Counted from the stretch's first letter, positions 21,163 to 31,886 are shown. The stretch is 64,000 nt of DNA from Trichomonas vaginalis G3 (GCF_026262505.1 NW_026529174.1:124001-188000), one strand, 5' to 3'. Notes: a model not told the origin generated them from the sequence alone. Translations and numbers: made by a program.

Positions 21163-23487
21163 TTATAAAGCTTCATTTACAGGTATTTCATCGTCAGTAA
21201 ATGAATCCTCATTATCGTTTGGTTCAACCTGTTTATATAATCCTTTCATTTCTTCTTTCAAAACATAATACCATGTCTGTTTACCATCTATTTTTCTTTG
21301 TTTCCTATCACATTTATCCTTAATACTCATTTGGAAATTCTTGTCTTTCATGTCTGATGGTTTGCAGAATAGAGCATTTTTACACGTCATACCTGCACAC
21401 AATTCATCATAATGTGTATTTATCCATACATCTAAAGGATTTGTTGATAATTCAATTAAATCTTGTTTGGCTTCAGTCATCGGTATGATTCGTACATTAA
21501 ATGATGAAAGGTCATATTGCATAAAATACGTCAGTAAATTATCATAAAATTCCTTTGTGCATGAATTCATCAAATTCTTGAAATAATCAAATTGACCCTT
21601 AAATTTACCATTAACTCTTAAAACTACATATCTTCTGTCTCCAACTTCAATTTTGACAGGGTAAACGTTATTAGTTACGAAAATGAAGTTTGCAACGTTC
21701 TGAGCAGTTCTTCTGGGTTGATTCTTTTCATTAATTCTTATCTCATTATCCGTTATAATTGATTTCAAAGCGTTGAAGTTTGCGAGTCTGTCTTCACCTA
21801 CATTCTTGAGTTCATTAAGTACAAGAAACATTTTATTCTCAACTACTGAATTGAAATTACCCGTTAACTCACCTATTTCAGTAATGTTTTTGCATGAATA
21901 ACCGGCGAGAAGTTCAGAAATAATGTCTGTAAATCTGTTTTTACCTGTTCCCTGAAGTCCTTTCAAAATAATTGCTGTTTCATTCTTGATTCCAGGATGT
22001 TGAATCATTGATGCAATCCAGCCGAGAAGGTATTTATACACTTCATCGTTATTATCACAAATGACTTCTTTAATGAAATTCATAAACATTTCAATTTTTG
22101 AGTAATCTAGTTTTTCGAGAATGTTGTATTTATAACCTTGAAACGTTGAGAAAACATCGGGGGAATCAGATTTAAAGCAAACACCCTTAACGGTTAATGA
22201 AGACAATTGATTTAATAGTACATCCCATGCTGTTATTGTTTTACCTTCTTCTTTAAATAATTTAATCATTTTGAGTGACTCTTTCATGTTTGATTGAAGA
22301 AGGAATGATATTTGATTCATTTTGTCGTGGATATTATAGTCCTTTTGAATGAAATATTTATTTCCACAATCTACAAAACGGATTACACGTGATAAATCCT
22401 CAATTACTTCAGAACTGTTTTTATACTGATGATTTTCAGCCTTGCGTCTAATATCTGTTATCAAAAACGAGTCATCAAGTTTGATATCAAATGTTATTTT
22501 TGGCTTACGTAATAAAGGCAAAACATATTCATCATAATATTCCTTTTGATATAGTTTTAGAATCTTCACTAAAACAAATGGAGAAGTCATTAAATGTGCA
22601 TATCTACTACGTGCTTTTTCAAAATTACTTTTTGCATTTTCTGTTAAACTGCAGAAGTTATAAACGTTATCGTAGGCTTCATTAATTAAATGATTAGGTA
22701 ACGAATTAATAGCTTGAAACAGTGTGAATAATGTTATTTCTTTTTCTAAATTCATGTTTCCACCGTCATTATGTACTTCAAAATCATAGATGCCATCAAC
22801 TATGCTCTGGGCAAGTTTATCGTCAATGTTTACATCTTTGTTTTCATTCATTATACTCTTTATTTCTTCGTTCTTCTGTTCAACTCTTACCTTAATATTC
22901 AAATCATTTAATATATCATTCACTGTTCTGGTTAATGTTGAATCATAACTTCCACGAATGAATGAGTATGTATTGATTGGTTCTGTTGCATTCTTGCGAA
23001 CTCTTGAATCAGCCATAACTACTAAAGAACGCTTTGAATCATCCATAGAAGTCATTATGTCAATATCATAATCATTGCAGGAATAACATTTAATCATTCT
23101 GTTCGAAACTGCATAGAAGAAATTAGTGTTGCAATAAATGTGAAGACCTCCTGAAGCGGTTTTAACGATAACATCTTTATCCGAAAGTTTTGATAAAATA
23201 TCTTTTCTAACTGTTTCTTTAAGTTCATCATTGTATGATTTATTGATATCAACATCTATAATCGTTAAATTTGAAATTTTATTTACTAATAAAGCCATAC
23301 CAGTTTTCCTTCCTCTTCCTCCATCATGTTTGAGGTAGTTATGTAAATCAATCATGTTTTCACCAATTCTTTCATTGAGGGTTTTAGTTTCTGCCATAAC
23401 TAATTCCTCAGCTAATTCCTCAACTAATGAATCAATAACTTTTTCATCAGAAACGATATAGTTGCTGTTGTTGTTTGTTGCCGTCAT
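21163..23487 (-). CDS. Primase-polymerase fused to superfamily 3 helicase (774 aa)
   Basis: The N-terminal domain has archaeo-eukaryotic primase signatures: IIDVDIN (DxD, about residue 77), GGLHIY (sxH, about 113) and a third acidic site DYDIDIM (about 140). The C-terminal domain is a D5/SF3 helicase: Walker A GLQGTGKNR (about 508), Walker B FLVLNELK (about 552) and motif C FVTNN (about 602), followed by GDRRYVVLRVN. It would prime and unwind DNA at an origin. The frame is intact, with a start after TTTTTATATAAATG. It lies between inverted iteron arrays. No counterpart is seen in type B. Confidence 0.88.
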   Translation of the reverse strand: MTATNNNSNYIVSDEKVIDSLVEELAEELVMAETKTLNERIGENMIDLHNYLKHDGGRGRKTGMALLVNKISNLTIIDVDINKSYNDELKETVRKDILSKLSDKDVIVKTASGGLHIYCNTNFFYAVSNRMIKCYSCNDYDIDIMTSMDDSKRSLVVMADSRVRKNATEPINTYSFIRGSYDSTLTRTVNDILNDLNIKVRVEQKNEEIKSIMNENKDVNIDDKLAQSIVDGIYDFEVHNDGGNMNLEKEITLFTLFQAINSLPNHLINEAYDNVYNFCSLTENAKSNFEKARSRYAHLMTSPFVLVKILKLYQKEYYDEYVLPLLRKPKITFDIKLDDSFLITDIRRKAENHQYKNSSEVIEDLSRVIRFVDCGNKYFIQKDYNIHDKMNQISFLLQSNMKESLKMIKLFKEEGKTITAWDVLLNQLSSLTVKGVCFKSDSPDVFSTFQGYKYNILEKLDYSKIEMFMNFIKEVICDNNDEVYKYLLGWIASMIQHPGIKNETAIILKGLQGTGKNRFTDIISELLAGYSCKNITEIGELTGNFNSVVENKMFLVLNELKNVGEDRLANFNALKSIITDNEIRINEKNQPRRTAQNVANFIFVTNNVYPVKIEVGDRRYVVLRVNGKFKGQFDYFKNLMNSCTKEFYDNLLTYFMQYDLSSFNVRIIPMTEAKQDLIELSTNPLDVWINTHYDELCAGMTCKNALFCKPSDMKDKNFQMSIKDKCDRKQRKIDGKQTWYYVLKEEMKGLYKQVEPNDNEDSFTDDEIPVNEAL

Positions 23488-23555
23488 TTATATAAAAATA
23501 AAAAAATAAAAATAATTTTAAAACTAACTTTATTTTTGGACTGCATCATATTTCC

Positions 23556-24400
23556 GTCACTGTTGTCAAAATGTCATGTTGTCTCATTTTTTCAGAGAAG
23601 TTAAATTACCTGGTGACCTGGTGACCCGGTGACCCTATCAGTTATTCAAAAATAATTAATAAATGAATAACCTGAAAACATTAACGTAAACATTAACGAT
23701 AAACATTAACGTAACCATTAACGTAAACATTAACGATAAACATTTATTTCCAGGACTGTTGTCAAAATGTCATGTTGTCTCATTTTTTCAGAGAAGTTAA
23801 ATTACCTGGTGACCCGGTGACTTCATCAGTTATTCAAAAATAATTAATAAATACCATCCTCCTTTCATACCTGTTGTCAAAATGTCATGTTGTCTCATTT
23901 TTTCAGAGAAGTTAAATTACCTGGTGACCTGGTGACCCGGTGACCCTATCAGTTATTCAAAAATAATTAATAAATGAATAACCTGAAAACATTAACGTAA
24001 ACATTAACGATAAACATTAACGTAACCATTAACGTAAACATTAACGATAAACATTTATTTCCAGGACTGTTGTCAAAATGTCATGTTGTCTCATTTTTTC
24101 AGAGAAGTTAAATTACCTGGTGACCCGGTGACTTCATCAGTTATTCAAAAATAATTAATAAATACCATCCTCCTTTCATACCTGTTGTCAAAATGTCATG
24201 TTGTCTCATTTTTTCAGAGAAGTTAAATTACCTGGTGACCTGGTGACCCGGTGACCCTATCAGTTATTCAAAAATAATTAATAAATGAATAACCTGAAAA
24301 CATTAACGTAAACATTAACGATAAACATTTATTTCCAGGACTGTTGTCAAAATGTCATATTGTCTCATTTTTTCAGAAAAGTTAAATTACCTGGTAGCAG
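23556..24400. repeat. Inverted iteron array, about five to six units
   Basis: These are reverse-complement copies of the units at 19981-21128 (CCTGGTGACC...CGGTGACC with TCTCATTTTTTCAGAGA). Some are joined by a new segment rich in CATTAACGTAAACATTAACG repeats. Two segments of about 300 bp (near 23570-23870 and 23875-24180) are almost the same. The block starts shortly upstream of the primase-helicase ATG. Confidence 0.85.
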
Positions 24401-24422
24401 TGAAATAAAATTTTGTTATCAG

Positions 24423-24605
24423 TTATTTTATCATCGTTTTATTAAGTTCATCTTTAGTTAATAATTTGAATGGATTCGCTAATGTTCCACCTTGAGTCAC
24501 AACACCTGCCCTGGCTAATTGTGAAGAACCTGGGATAAGTACTCCACGAAATGATTTCATTGGTATCATTAATTTAGAAATAGTTGGCTTAATTAATTTT
24601 GTCAT
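24423..24605 (-). CDS. Small hydrophobic/basic protein (60 aa)
   Basis: The 60-residue product begins MTKLIKPTISKLMIP and ends FKLLTKDELNKTMIK. Its C-terminus resembles that of the next small gene (24654-24788), which suggests related proteins. The start follows TTTTTATCATAAATG. No domain is recognised. The gene lies between the inverted iterons and the fibre gene, so it may belong to the fibre/virion set. Moderate confidence, because the context matches other genes of the element. Confidence 0.5.
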   Translation of the reverse strand: MTKLIKPTISKLMIPMKSFRGVLIPGSSQLARAGVVTQGGTLANPFKLLTKDELNKTMIK

Positions 24606-24653
24606 TTATGATAAAAATAAAATTGCATAATTTAAATTTTTCTTTTCATTTTC

Positions 24654-24788
24654 TCATTTTTCATCCTGTTTTGGTTTCAGCAACTTTTCAAGTTGTTGTC
24701 TTGTCAGTAACTTTAATTTTAACTTTGGATCAAATATTGGGTTTCCATCTTTATCTCTTCCAATAACACCATATGGTAGAATCTTCAT
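24654..24788 (-). CDS. Small basic protein (44 aa)
   Basis: The reading frame MKILPYGVIGRDKDG... ends KLLKPKQDEK. It is preceded by a T-rich stretch and TATAAATG, the context shared by larger genes here, which supports it despite its size. The C-terminus resembles that of type C 61134-61286 (KKPKQPVENK). It lies upstream of the 60-aa gene in the same direction. Function unknown. Confidence 0.5.
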   Translation of the reverse strand: MKILPYGVIGRDKDGNPIFDPKLKLKLLTRQQLEKLLKPKQDEK

Positions 24789-24820
24789 TTATACTAAAAT
24801 AAAAATTTAAATTATGCTGT

Positions 24821-24876
24821 TCGCTCTTTTGGAGCTCAGGACTTTCAGTCCGTTCTAAAGTTTGTTTTACAAACAT
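24821..24876. repeat. Three consecutive small hairpins
   Basis: GCTC-TTTTG-GAGC, GGACT-TTC-AGTCC and GTTTGT-TTT-ACAAAC follow each other between the 44-aa gene and the fibre gene. The first two recall the double hairpins of type B but with a 2-3-base spacer and more divergence. They could also end transcription of the fibre gene (24884-26515), which finishes just to the right on this strand. Confidence 0.5.
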
Positions 24877-24883
24877 TGAGCGT

Positions 24884-26515
24884 TCATTGAACTCTATACC
24901 ATGCGTAAACTGTCATGTAAGGTGGCATGTATTCTTTACTTTGTCCCGTTGTTTGTGTATATCCTGAAACGAAATGTGTATGGTTTCCCTCTCCCTGAGT
25001 GTCACTCCAGTAACAATTTATAGCAAACTTAACGTCGTCTTTAACATCATATCCTTTACCTTTTGTCATTCCTGACCAATCCCAATATCTATGCTTATGC
25101 CAACCTGCCTGAGATGTACTTAAATCTATGTAGTGACTGTGTGCAGGTAAATTTTCACCTGAAATCGTTTTACTTCCACCTGTTTCCTTTGAAGAGTTTG
25201 CACAATACAAAAACCTGTCTACAATCTGTTCCCATGCACCAACACCAAACATTACTTGAGGACCTCTTGCATCCATAGATGTATAAATAGAACCTACTGG
25301 GTTCATTAAATCAAACATATGAGATAATATAGGATTGTCTATTTTGAACTTAAAATATAGTGCAACTATTTCGGGTTTCTTCTGGTTTGTGTCAGAATAT
25401 TTTTTATAATATAATCTTATGTTTTCAGGGTAGGTAAAATCTTGACTATAATATTTATTTTTGTCATCTGTATAATAATATACTATTCTCGTTTTTTCTA
25501 TTGCATTATATCTTTTATATCTATAATAATCTAAATATAATGTTAGCTTTTGTTCATCTACATGTGGTGTTCTGTCGTCATCTCCATAGTCATAATAATA
25601 TGGTGCTGGAGCTTGGTGAGGCAATGTCATATCTGTCATTTCATAAACTCTTAAATATTTCTTTTGTTCGTCTCCATATAAGTTTAAGTAGCAGTTGTTG
25701 TCTAATGGAACTTTAACTTGTGTACCATCATTCTTTATATAGCTTACATACATTTCATTGTTATTTTTCGGAATGAGTTTACATCGTATACCATTTTTTA
25801 AGGACTGTACCAATTGCCATCTAAAATATTTATTTTCTTCATTGACAGAAAAGTCACCAACAATAGTTTCAATATTTTTAGTTGTTCCTATCAAACTTTG
25901 GTATATTTCGTTGACATATTCATTATCTGCCTTCTTCTCTAACTCATCATTAACATAAGTTTTATCTGCTTTAAGGTCTAAACATCCTGAAACCCATTCT
26001 GTATCAGCTTTAACTTTAAAAGTCTCCAATGTCCATTCATGATACCATTCAACCTTTTCTTTAATTTCATTATCTTTTTCATCAACATAAACCAAATTTG
26101 CCTTCTTCATTAATTCACCGTTGACATATTCATTATCTGCCTTCTTCTCTATGTCATTAAGGAAACCTTTTATGAATTCCTCATTTAAATTAAATCTTCC
26201 AATCTTCAAAACTTTAGGAAATGCATTTAATGCGTAATATCTTTGTTCTTCTGGTGGAATTGATATTATATCATCCGTTATACCTTTAATTTTTGAATTC
26301 ATAAATAAAATTTCTTTTATATTTGATATCACTGCACCACCTTTGCAAACGAATTCGAAATGGTCATTTTTCAATACTATCTCCAAATCTCCATATTTCA
26401 ACCTTTGTGTTTGTTCTGCTGTCTTTGAATTATATGCATATATGGCGTATGTAATGGTCTGAAGGACCTGGGTGCTTTGCGCCTTAAGTTGCTGTGGTTG
26501 CTGTTGTTTAATCAT
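24884..26515 (-). CDS. Fibre protein with phage tail-collar C-terminus (543 aa)
   Basis: The N-terminus contains YAIYAYNSKTAEQ, like that of the type B fibre. The middle has repeated KAD(N/T/K)..V(N/S) steps (residues about 130-215), typical of trimeric fibre stalks. The last 130 residues match the phage tail-collar fold: PVGSIYTSMD, a LPAHSH motif and the ending MPPYMTVYAWYRVQ. Such domains form receptor-binding tips in phages. In a Maverick this suggests a virion spike that contacts the host cell (inference). The frame is intact with a start at 26515. It is shorter than the 924-aa type B fibre. Confidence 0.8.
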   Translation of the reverse strand: MIKQQQPQQLKAQSTQVLQTITYAIYAYNSKTAEQTQRLKYGDLEIVLKNDHFEFVCKGGAVISNIKEILFMNSKIKGITDDIISIPPEEQRYYALNAFPKVLKIGRFNLNEEFIKGFLNDIEKKADNEYVNGELMKKANLVYVDEKDNEIKEKVEWYHEWTLETFKVKADTEWVSGCLDLKADKTYVNDELEKKADNEYVNEIYQSLIGTTKNIETIVGDFSVNEENKYFRWQLVQSLKNGIRCKLIPKNNNEMYVSYIKNDGTQVKVPLDNNCYLNLYGDEQKKYLRVYEMTDMTLPHQAPAPYYYDYGDDDRTPHVDEQKLTLYLDYYRYKRYNAIEKTRIVYYYTDDKNKYYSQDFTYPENIRLYYKKYSDTNQKKPEIVALYFKFKIDNPILSHMFDLMNPVGSIYTSMDARGPQVMFGVGAWEQIVDRFLYCANSSKETGGSKTISGENLPAHSHYIDLSTSQAGWHKHRYWDWSGMTKGKGYDVKDDVKFAINCYWSDTQGEGNHTHFVSGYTQTTGQSKEYMPPYMTVYAWYRVQ

Positions 26516-26539
26516 TTATTATGATTTAAAAATAAATAT

Positions 26540-27250
26540 TTAATCCGTTATCTCATCAGCTATTTTTTCTATTTGAAATTGCCATAATATTTCATTCATA
26601 AATTCTAAATCACAATCAAATAGGTCAGTTATTCTAAATTTAATATTTGATAAATCTTTTGAATGAAGAATAAATGAATTCCCGGATAATTGAAACGGAT
26701 ATGATAAAGAAAATGTGTTTAAGTTGATGGATAAAATGTTTTGTATTGATGGGTAAGAGTTAGGGTCTAATGTTTGATGTGAAAATCTCATTGGGGTATT
26801 AACTTTATCACATTTGATTAAAATGAAATTGGAACCGGTGTCAGAATACAAAACATCCCAACATCTTTTTCAAAATTTAATATCCCCAACAATGAACGAA
26901 GATGAGGAGTACAAAATTTAATTTTCAGCGGGAAATTTAATAAGGTTATTTATTTCATCAAGTTCAAAAAGTTTATCAGGTTTTGATTTAAAATTTTCTT
27001 CATACCATACGATAAATGATTCATTTAAATAACTTAAAATCGTGTTAATATCCCATTTCGCTATCACATTATTTATATACATATCATACGTTTTTTCATG
27101 GTCATCTTTAATAAATGATATATAATCTGAAGGGTCTAAAAGAATGGGATTAAATTTACCACTCACAGAAACGAGAGTAACATTATAAATTCCGCTAACT
27201 GTTAAATTTAATTCACAGTTATTATTCGAAATAATATTGATAATTGACAT
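26540..27250 (-). pseudogene. Maverick structural-type protein, frameshifted
   Basis: Two pieces, 26918-27250 (MSIINIISNNN...) and 26540-26851, lie in the same direction. The second lacks an ATG (it opens on TTG) and has an in-frame stop upstream. The C-terminal LSNIKFRITDLFDCDLEF matches LKDMQFRLVDFQGEPVEL of the type B gene 54790-55554, so this was probably one gene of about 230 codons. The beta-rich character suggests a capsid-associated fold. It lies immediately upstream of the fibre gene. Confidence 0.6.
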
Positions 27251-27269
27251 TTTTATTACGATTAAAAAT

Positions 27270-27750
27270 ATGGTAAAGCGTTATTTTCCAGTGATAAATA
27301 AAACTAGAATAAGATTACCTCAAGAATTCATAAATTCAACGAATAAGAAATTCATTCATGTTATAAATTTTAGTGTTTTCAGAAAATATGAGTCGATGTC
27401 ATATTCATCAACAGGTTATATTTCACTTCATTCAAATTTAGTTCAATCAAACCCATATAATGACCATTTCATAAGATTTTCAGATGGTATTAAAAATGTA
27501 ATTGATAGATTAAAATATGAACAGATTGACAATATCGAATTTTTGGAAATTTTGGTTTAAATATCCCGATGGAAAAAAGATTGAAGTTAAAGATAAAGCT
27601 GATACTATAACAAAAACAATTACAATGACCGATCCGGATAGTGGGGAACAAAAAGAAATAAAACAAACGATAGAAACTGGTGAAAGGTCAATTATTATTG
27701 ATTATGATTCAAAGGATTATTATTCGATAATGTTAATGCTTGAATATTAA
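27270..27750 (+). pseudogene. Maverick beta-rich protein, probable frameshift
   Basis: The first frame (ATG at 27270, MVKRYFPVINK...) runs to 27560. A second, overlapping frame, 27517-27750, continues with KYPDGKKIEVKD. Together they would make a protein of about 160 aa. The start region (RIRLPQEFINSTNKKFIHVINF) has the same pattern as the starts of type B 41336-42193 and 57751-58632, possibly penton-like or minor capsid relatives. It diverges from 26540-27250 and converges on 27747-28421 with a 3-4 bp overlap. The break lies near 27545. Confidence 0.5.
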
Positions 27751-28421
27751 ATGGCCTTAACAAAGAATTTTTCAAGTGATATTTTATATTCATCAACTAT
27801 TTTATTATAAATATCATTATATGTTAAATGAAGTTCAGTTGTTGTTCCATTCTTTGATATCTTAATTGTGCTAATATCCTTTATGGATTTATTTTTGCAA
27901 CTGTTCCGCAGCATGAAACCTCATCATCTATGAAAAATTGAATCTTAACGTCTGAATCTTGAACATCACAAAGAATGGCGATAATGTGAATTAATGATTC
28001 ATAAGGTAAAATAATTAAACCGATTGATCAATTAAATTTATTATTGAATCATAATTATTAATTATTATATCACGGTAAATTTTCATTAATTCAGAATTAA
28101 TGTCTATTTTATATGGGTTCTCGATGTTTGATGAAAGAGGTGGGGGTATGTTGGATAAGTGGGAATCTCAACAGGTTCTTTACCGGGTTCGGATAAAATG
28201 ATTGGGTCTCCATTCTCATGGTTTTCTTCATTCTCCTCCTCCTCCTTTTTCGGTAAGTCACGAGTTAATAAATTTGGTTGAGTTGCTGACCTCGTTAATT
28301 CGGGGCTAACATTAACTTTAACATTTTGAATAATTCGTGATTTATCATCATTTACGTTATAACCAACCGTAATCTCTGCTTTTGCGTTAGTGTTCTTTTG
28401 ACTAGTGAAACGTCTTCTCAT
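27747..28421 (-). pseudogene. CCG-motif Maverick protein, two frameshifts
   Basis: The open part 28104-28421 (MRRRFTSQKNT..., acidic linker, YPTYP) is followed in a second frame by a segment containing IEN-PYKID and DDEVSCCG. A third frame then runs to the stop at 27747. The breaks lie near 28140 and 27895. The type B gene 55809-56423 is intact and shows the same order (basic start, spacer, NPY, helical part, ECCG), so the family is shared. Function unknown; the Cys-Cys-Gly could be structural. It belongs to the capsid block. Confidence 0.65.
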
Positions 28422-28453
28422 TTATAATCGAATAAAAAAATATATTTAAACTT

Positions 28454-29353
28454 TTATTTTGCTGGAACTTTTGAATCTATTATTCCCTGTATTTGTTCAT
28501 GAAGTTGATTTTTAGCTGTTTCATTGTAATTAATAGACCTAATATATTCATTAATTGCATTCTTATAATCATCTGATTTCTCAAATTTTCTTTTATCTGA
28601 TTCCTTAACTAAATCATAAGTTAAACCTCGTTGCTGATATAATGGTTTCTTAATTAAATCTTTGAATGCTTGAGATAAAGCACCCGATGTAATTCTTGCT
28701 ACTATAATTGGTTGGAATTGTTGTTTAAGTTCATCTTTAACATTTGCGAAAACTGGATCGAATAAAGCAACTTTAAAGAATTTCTTAGCTGAAATTTCAG
28801 GTCTAATATTTGCATATTGACCATCAAACTGGTTAGAATATCGTGGTAATCCATCCGGTCCCTCTTCAATAGCATTTAATTCTTCATTGAAATAAGAATA
28901 TGGATTATGACGGTATGAATTAATTGGACCATTTTCACCTTCTCCAATGTATTGTTTAACAGCTTTTCCATTTTCATCAAATTGCATAGGATAACGTTCA
29001 TTATATGCTTTACGTTTAGGATAATCAGACATAGTTAATTTATAACCATTTATGACTTTAATATTTCCTTGACCATCAGTAACGAAAACTTCATTTATAC
29101 CATCAGGTTTTCCATTTGGACCCGTAATGTCTGCTTCGTGTGCTTCCCAATTTGGACCATGACGTTTGGCATATGCTTGAGCTTCTGGTAATGTTAAAAC
29201 GTTTCTCATTTGTTTAACATCTTTTTGAAGACCAGCAACAATATGAACTAATTCTTTCATTCCATCAGGAACTTTCATAGTTCTATTATATGCACCCCTT
29301 TTGTTTGTTCCTTGTTTTAATGGAACTTGTAGAAGATTTGCTATTTCTGTCAT
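28454..29353 (-). CDS. Conserved Maverick protein (299 aa)
   Basis: The protein is intact and 299 aa long. It has a basic N-terminus (residues 1-30), a region with [17 protein letters not shown] (about 90-107), then helical, charged sequence to the end ([18 protein letters not shown]). The DG.G..K...Y segment resembles type B 56449-56850. No catalytic motif is visible. The gene lies 40 bp downstream of the packaging ATPase and is followed by the CCG gene, in one direction, so it is likely a structural or assembly protein. The copy at 536-1434 is broken. Confidence 0.65.
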   Translation of the reverse strand: MTEIANLLQVPLKQGTNKRGAYNRTMKVPDGMKELVHIVAGLQKDVKQMRNVLTLPEAQAYAKRHGPNWEAHEADITGPNGKPDGINEVFVTDGQGNIKVINGYKLTMSDYPKRKAYNERYPMQFDENGKAVKQYIGEGENGPINSYRHNPYSYFNEELNAIEEGPDGLPRYSNQFDGQYANIRPEISAKKFFKVALFDPVFANVKDELKQQFQPIIVARITSGALSQAFKDLIKKPLYQQRGLTYDLVKESDKRKFEKSDDYKNAINEYIRSINYNETAKNQLHEQIQGIIDSKVPAK

Positions 29354-29393
29354 GTTTAATTATAAATAAAAAATAAAAATTAATTATAAAAAG

Positions 29394-30221
29394 TTAATCA
29401 AATTTAACACTTCCTTTATTTAAATCAACTATTATTTTTCCATGTTCACCTAATTGCTGATATTGTGTGTAAAGTTCATTAATGCTCATTGGTAAATTCA
29501 CTTGATAAAGCATAACGTTCAACTGTTGACGACTAAACCCACTGAAAATGAAAAGTGTTGATAGATTTGATTTAATGTTTGTGCTTAATGCTTTGAAATA
29601 TTGAACAGCCATAAAGAATGAACACTGAATGTGTCGACATTGAGTTAATAACTGATTAAAATATGATTTCTCATTTGTTATTAGTTTTGATTTCACTGCA
29701 TCATCTAAAAAAATGAGTGAATGCAAAAATTCTTTATCAAAATTTGAAATAGAAAGTGTTTCAAATAATTCATCCCGTTGTTTATCAATAATTTTATCCT
29801 CTAATCCTTGCTTCTTGATTGTATTATATAATTCTTTATACATTAAAAAGTTTTTTAAATAATCTTCTGCTTCTTCTTGTGATAAATAAATAATTGGAAT
29901 TTTGATTAAATGCTTTAAAGATTCAAATGTATCATCTGAAGGTGAACCTGAACGGTTGATATAAATTAACACGTGTGAATAGGGGGAAGTGTTAGCAATA
30001 ATGATAATTTGTTTTAATATCGTTAATGTTTTACCTTTATTTTGTTTACCAATTGCTGCAGTGATTGAATTTAAGTAACATTCAGAATATGGAATTTTCA
30101 TTAATTTTTCCTTAGATAGAGCATTTCTATTATCACTCAATGCTTCATTAATCATATCATCTATGTATGTATTATATACTCCTGCTAATTCTTCATAAGG
30201 AGTGTATGAATTTAAATCCAT
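29394..30221 (-). CDS. FtsK/A32-like genome-packaging ATPase (275 aa)
   Basis: Walker A is GKQNKGKT (about residues 59-66). The Walker B-like strand is SLIFLDDA (about 170-177), and CSFFMAVQYFKAL with a following FSGFSRQQ acts as the sensor region. Packaging ATPases of Mavericks, virophages and A32-type viruses share this order and drive DNA into the capsid. Length is normal for the family. The gene begins 24 bp after the capsid gene stop in the same direction. It is intact in this copy. Confidence 0.85.
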   Translation of the reverse strand: MDLNSYTPYEELAGVYNTYIDDMINEALSDNRNALSKEKLMKIPYSECYLNSITAAIGKQNKGKTLTILKQIIIIANTSPYSHVLIYINRSGSPSDDTFESLKHLIKIPIIYLSQEEAEDYLKNFLMYKELYNTIKKQGLEDKIIDKQRDELFETLSISNFDKEFLHSLIFLDDAVKSKLITNEKSYFNQLLTQCRHIQCSFFMAVQYFKALSTNIKSNLSTLFIFSGFSRQQLNVMLYQVNLPMSINELYTQYQQLGEHGKIIVDLNKGSVKFD

Positions 30222-30245
30222 TTAATCAAAAATAAATTTATAATT

Positions 30246-31886
30246 TTAAACATTTCTATTCATCAATATTTCATCATATGAACTTCTATACTGTGGTGGT
30301 GTACCTGTTGGATGATATTTCAAACCTTCATCCGGTGTCCATGTCCAATATGTAGTCCTAGTAAACCAAACCTGAGGAGGATTTATCACCTTTGAACAGT
30401 AAGTGTCATTTTCACCCTGAATGATTGGATAAGCTTTCACTTGTACTGTAACTTGTGAGTTGAAAGTTTCTAATCCATCAAAGAATATACCCGCTCCATC
30501 ACGTTGAACTGGAATAGTGCATAAGAATGAAGTTTGGTCTTTCCATGTTCTAGCTAATGGCTTGCCATTATCATCATTCAGTGGTCTAGTTAATGAGTCC
30601 TCGTATTCTTCCGTGCATTCATTCACTCCATCTAAATCAGAAGCTTGAAGCATACGTGTAAAGAATATGTCGCCCACTGTGGTCATCGCTTGATCAGGGA
30701 AGTTTCTGGAATCTATAGTGACCTGAAGACCTCGAAGCATTGGATTTTCTAAAACTGTTCTTTGCATTGCATTCTTCGGAAATGTTAACACAACATCTGT
30801 AACATTATGAAGAGCGTATGAGAAATCTGAGCTAATACCTTCAGGAGTGATGCAACCTCCATTTAGTGAACGAACGTCAATATGTTGAGCTGGAATCATG
30901 AATGGATCTTCCTTACTAAATAAACGTGGTATTGCTTTAACTGATTCTTCAATTAAACCATATCCAGGTGTAATGCATTTATCCTCTAAAACTTCCATCT
31001 TTGTGCATGAAATAATAACGTCATCAACTGTTGCGTCAGCAGATGTAGCGGATAAGCTTGTAATTAATTTGGTAGGAAGTCCGATTTGTTGGAATTTGCG
31101 ATCATATTTATAAACATGATTCATAATCTTTTCATAATTTTCATCAGTTATCTTTTCATAAACGTAATTTTGTAAATCAGCAACTCTTAACGGGTCAACC
31201 TGACAAAATACTAAAGTATCCCTGAAAACATAATATTTAAGAATGATATCACCAAATGATTTAGGATAATCATCGAACGCCTGAAATGCTAACAAATCAT
31301 TTACCGGAATAATCATATCAAAAGTGACATCAACTTCTTCATTTGCTTTAGTGAAAACTTCAGAAGGGTCAATATATTTACCACATACTGAGTTATCATA
31401 TTTTTGAACATTATTATATAACGAATGAACAAACTTTTTAACTTTCCTTTCTGATTTTGGTTTATATGTTGCAAATGCGAAAGATTCACGGGCGCAATCC
31501 ATCTGAAGATAACCGGCATCACCTCTTTCGGTTTCTACTTCTAATTGTTTAAAGCTTTGATTTGATGATTTGTAACCAACGAATAAACGCATGCATTTAA
31601 AAGCGGCATCACATGTGAAAGCTTTATTTGAAACTAGAGTTACTTTAACTTTGCGTTTAATATATGTGTCACCTAATTGGTTCACATCATGAGCTGGATT
31701 TGTAATTCTTAAATGAGTTTGTTTATCATCAAAATATGGAGCATCAGAGTCATAGCATGAACTTTCAAGTTCTCTATAATATCTTCTACCGTCATTCTTT
31801 GCAAATATTTCATTTATCTTTTCGAATGAATGAAACACATTTCCATTAATCGGTTTGGTGTTTGGCACCAAATAGTTAGTCGTCAT
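30246..31886 (-). CDS. Major capsid protein, double-jelly-roll type (546 aa)
   Basis: It is the largest gene of the block, beside the packaging ATPase, as in other Mavericks. The segment around DMIIPVNDLLAFQAFDDYPKS is the usual end of the first jelly roll, and the second half is beta-rich with TVQVKAYPI near the end. The assignment rests on order, size and strand pattern, not on a search. It would form the hexon-like shell. The start at 31886 follows TTAATAAATG. The frame is intact, unlike the copy at 2304-3942. Confidence 0.8.
   Translation of the reverse strand: MTTNYLVPNTKPINGNVFHSFEKINEIFAKNDGRRYYRELESSCYDSDAPYFDDKQTHLRITNPAHDVNQLGDTYIKRKVKVTLVSNKAFTCDAAFKCMRLFVGYKSSNQSFKQLEVETERGDAGYLQMDCARESFAFATYKPKSERKVKKFVHSLYNNVQKYDNSVCGKYIDPSEVFTKANEEVDVTFDMIIPVNDLLAFQAFDDYPKSFGDIILKYYVFRDTLVFCQVDPLRVADLQNYVYEKITDENYEKIMNHVYKYDRKFQQIGLPTKLITSLSATSADATVDDVIISCTKMEVLEDKCITPGYGLIEESVKAIPRLFSKEDPFMIPAQHIDVRSLNGGCITPEGISSDFSYALHNVTDVVLTFPKNAMQRTVLENPMLRGLQVTIDSRNFPDQAMTTVGDIFFTRMLQASDLDGVNECTEEYEDSLTRPLNDDNGKPLARTWKDQTSFLCTIPVQRDGAGIFFDGLETFNSQVTVQVKAYPIIQGENDTYCSKVINPPQVWFTRTTYWTWTPDEGLKYHPTGTPPQYRSSYDEILMNRNV

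Noticed and set aside
19981-24400. The regular repeats could be taken for a CRISPR array
   Set aside because: Units are 115/123 bp and follow each other without unique spacers, there are no cas genes, and the setting is eukaryotic.
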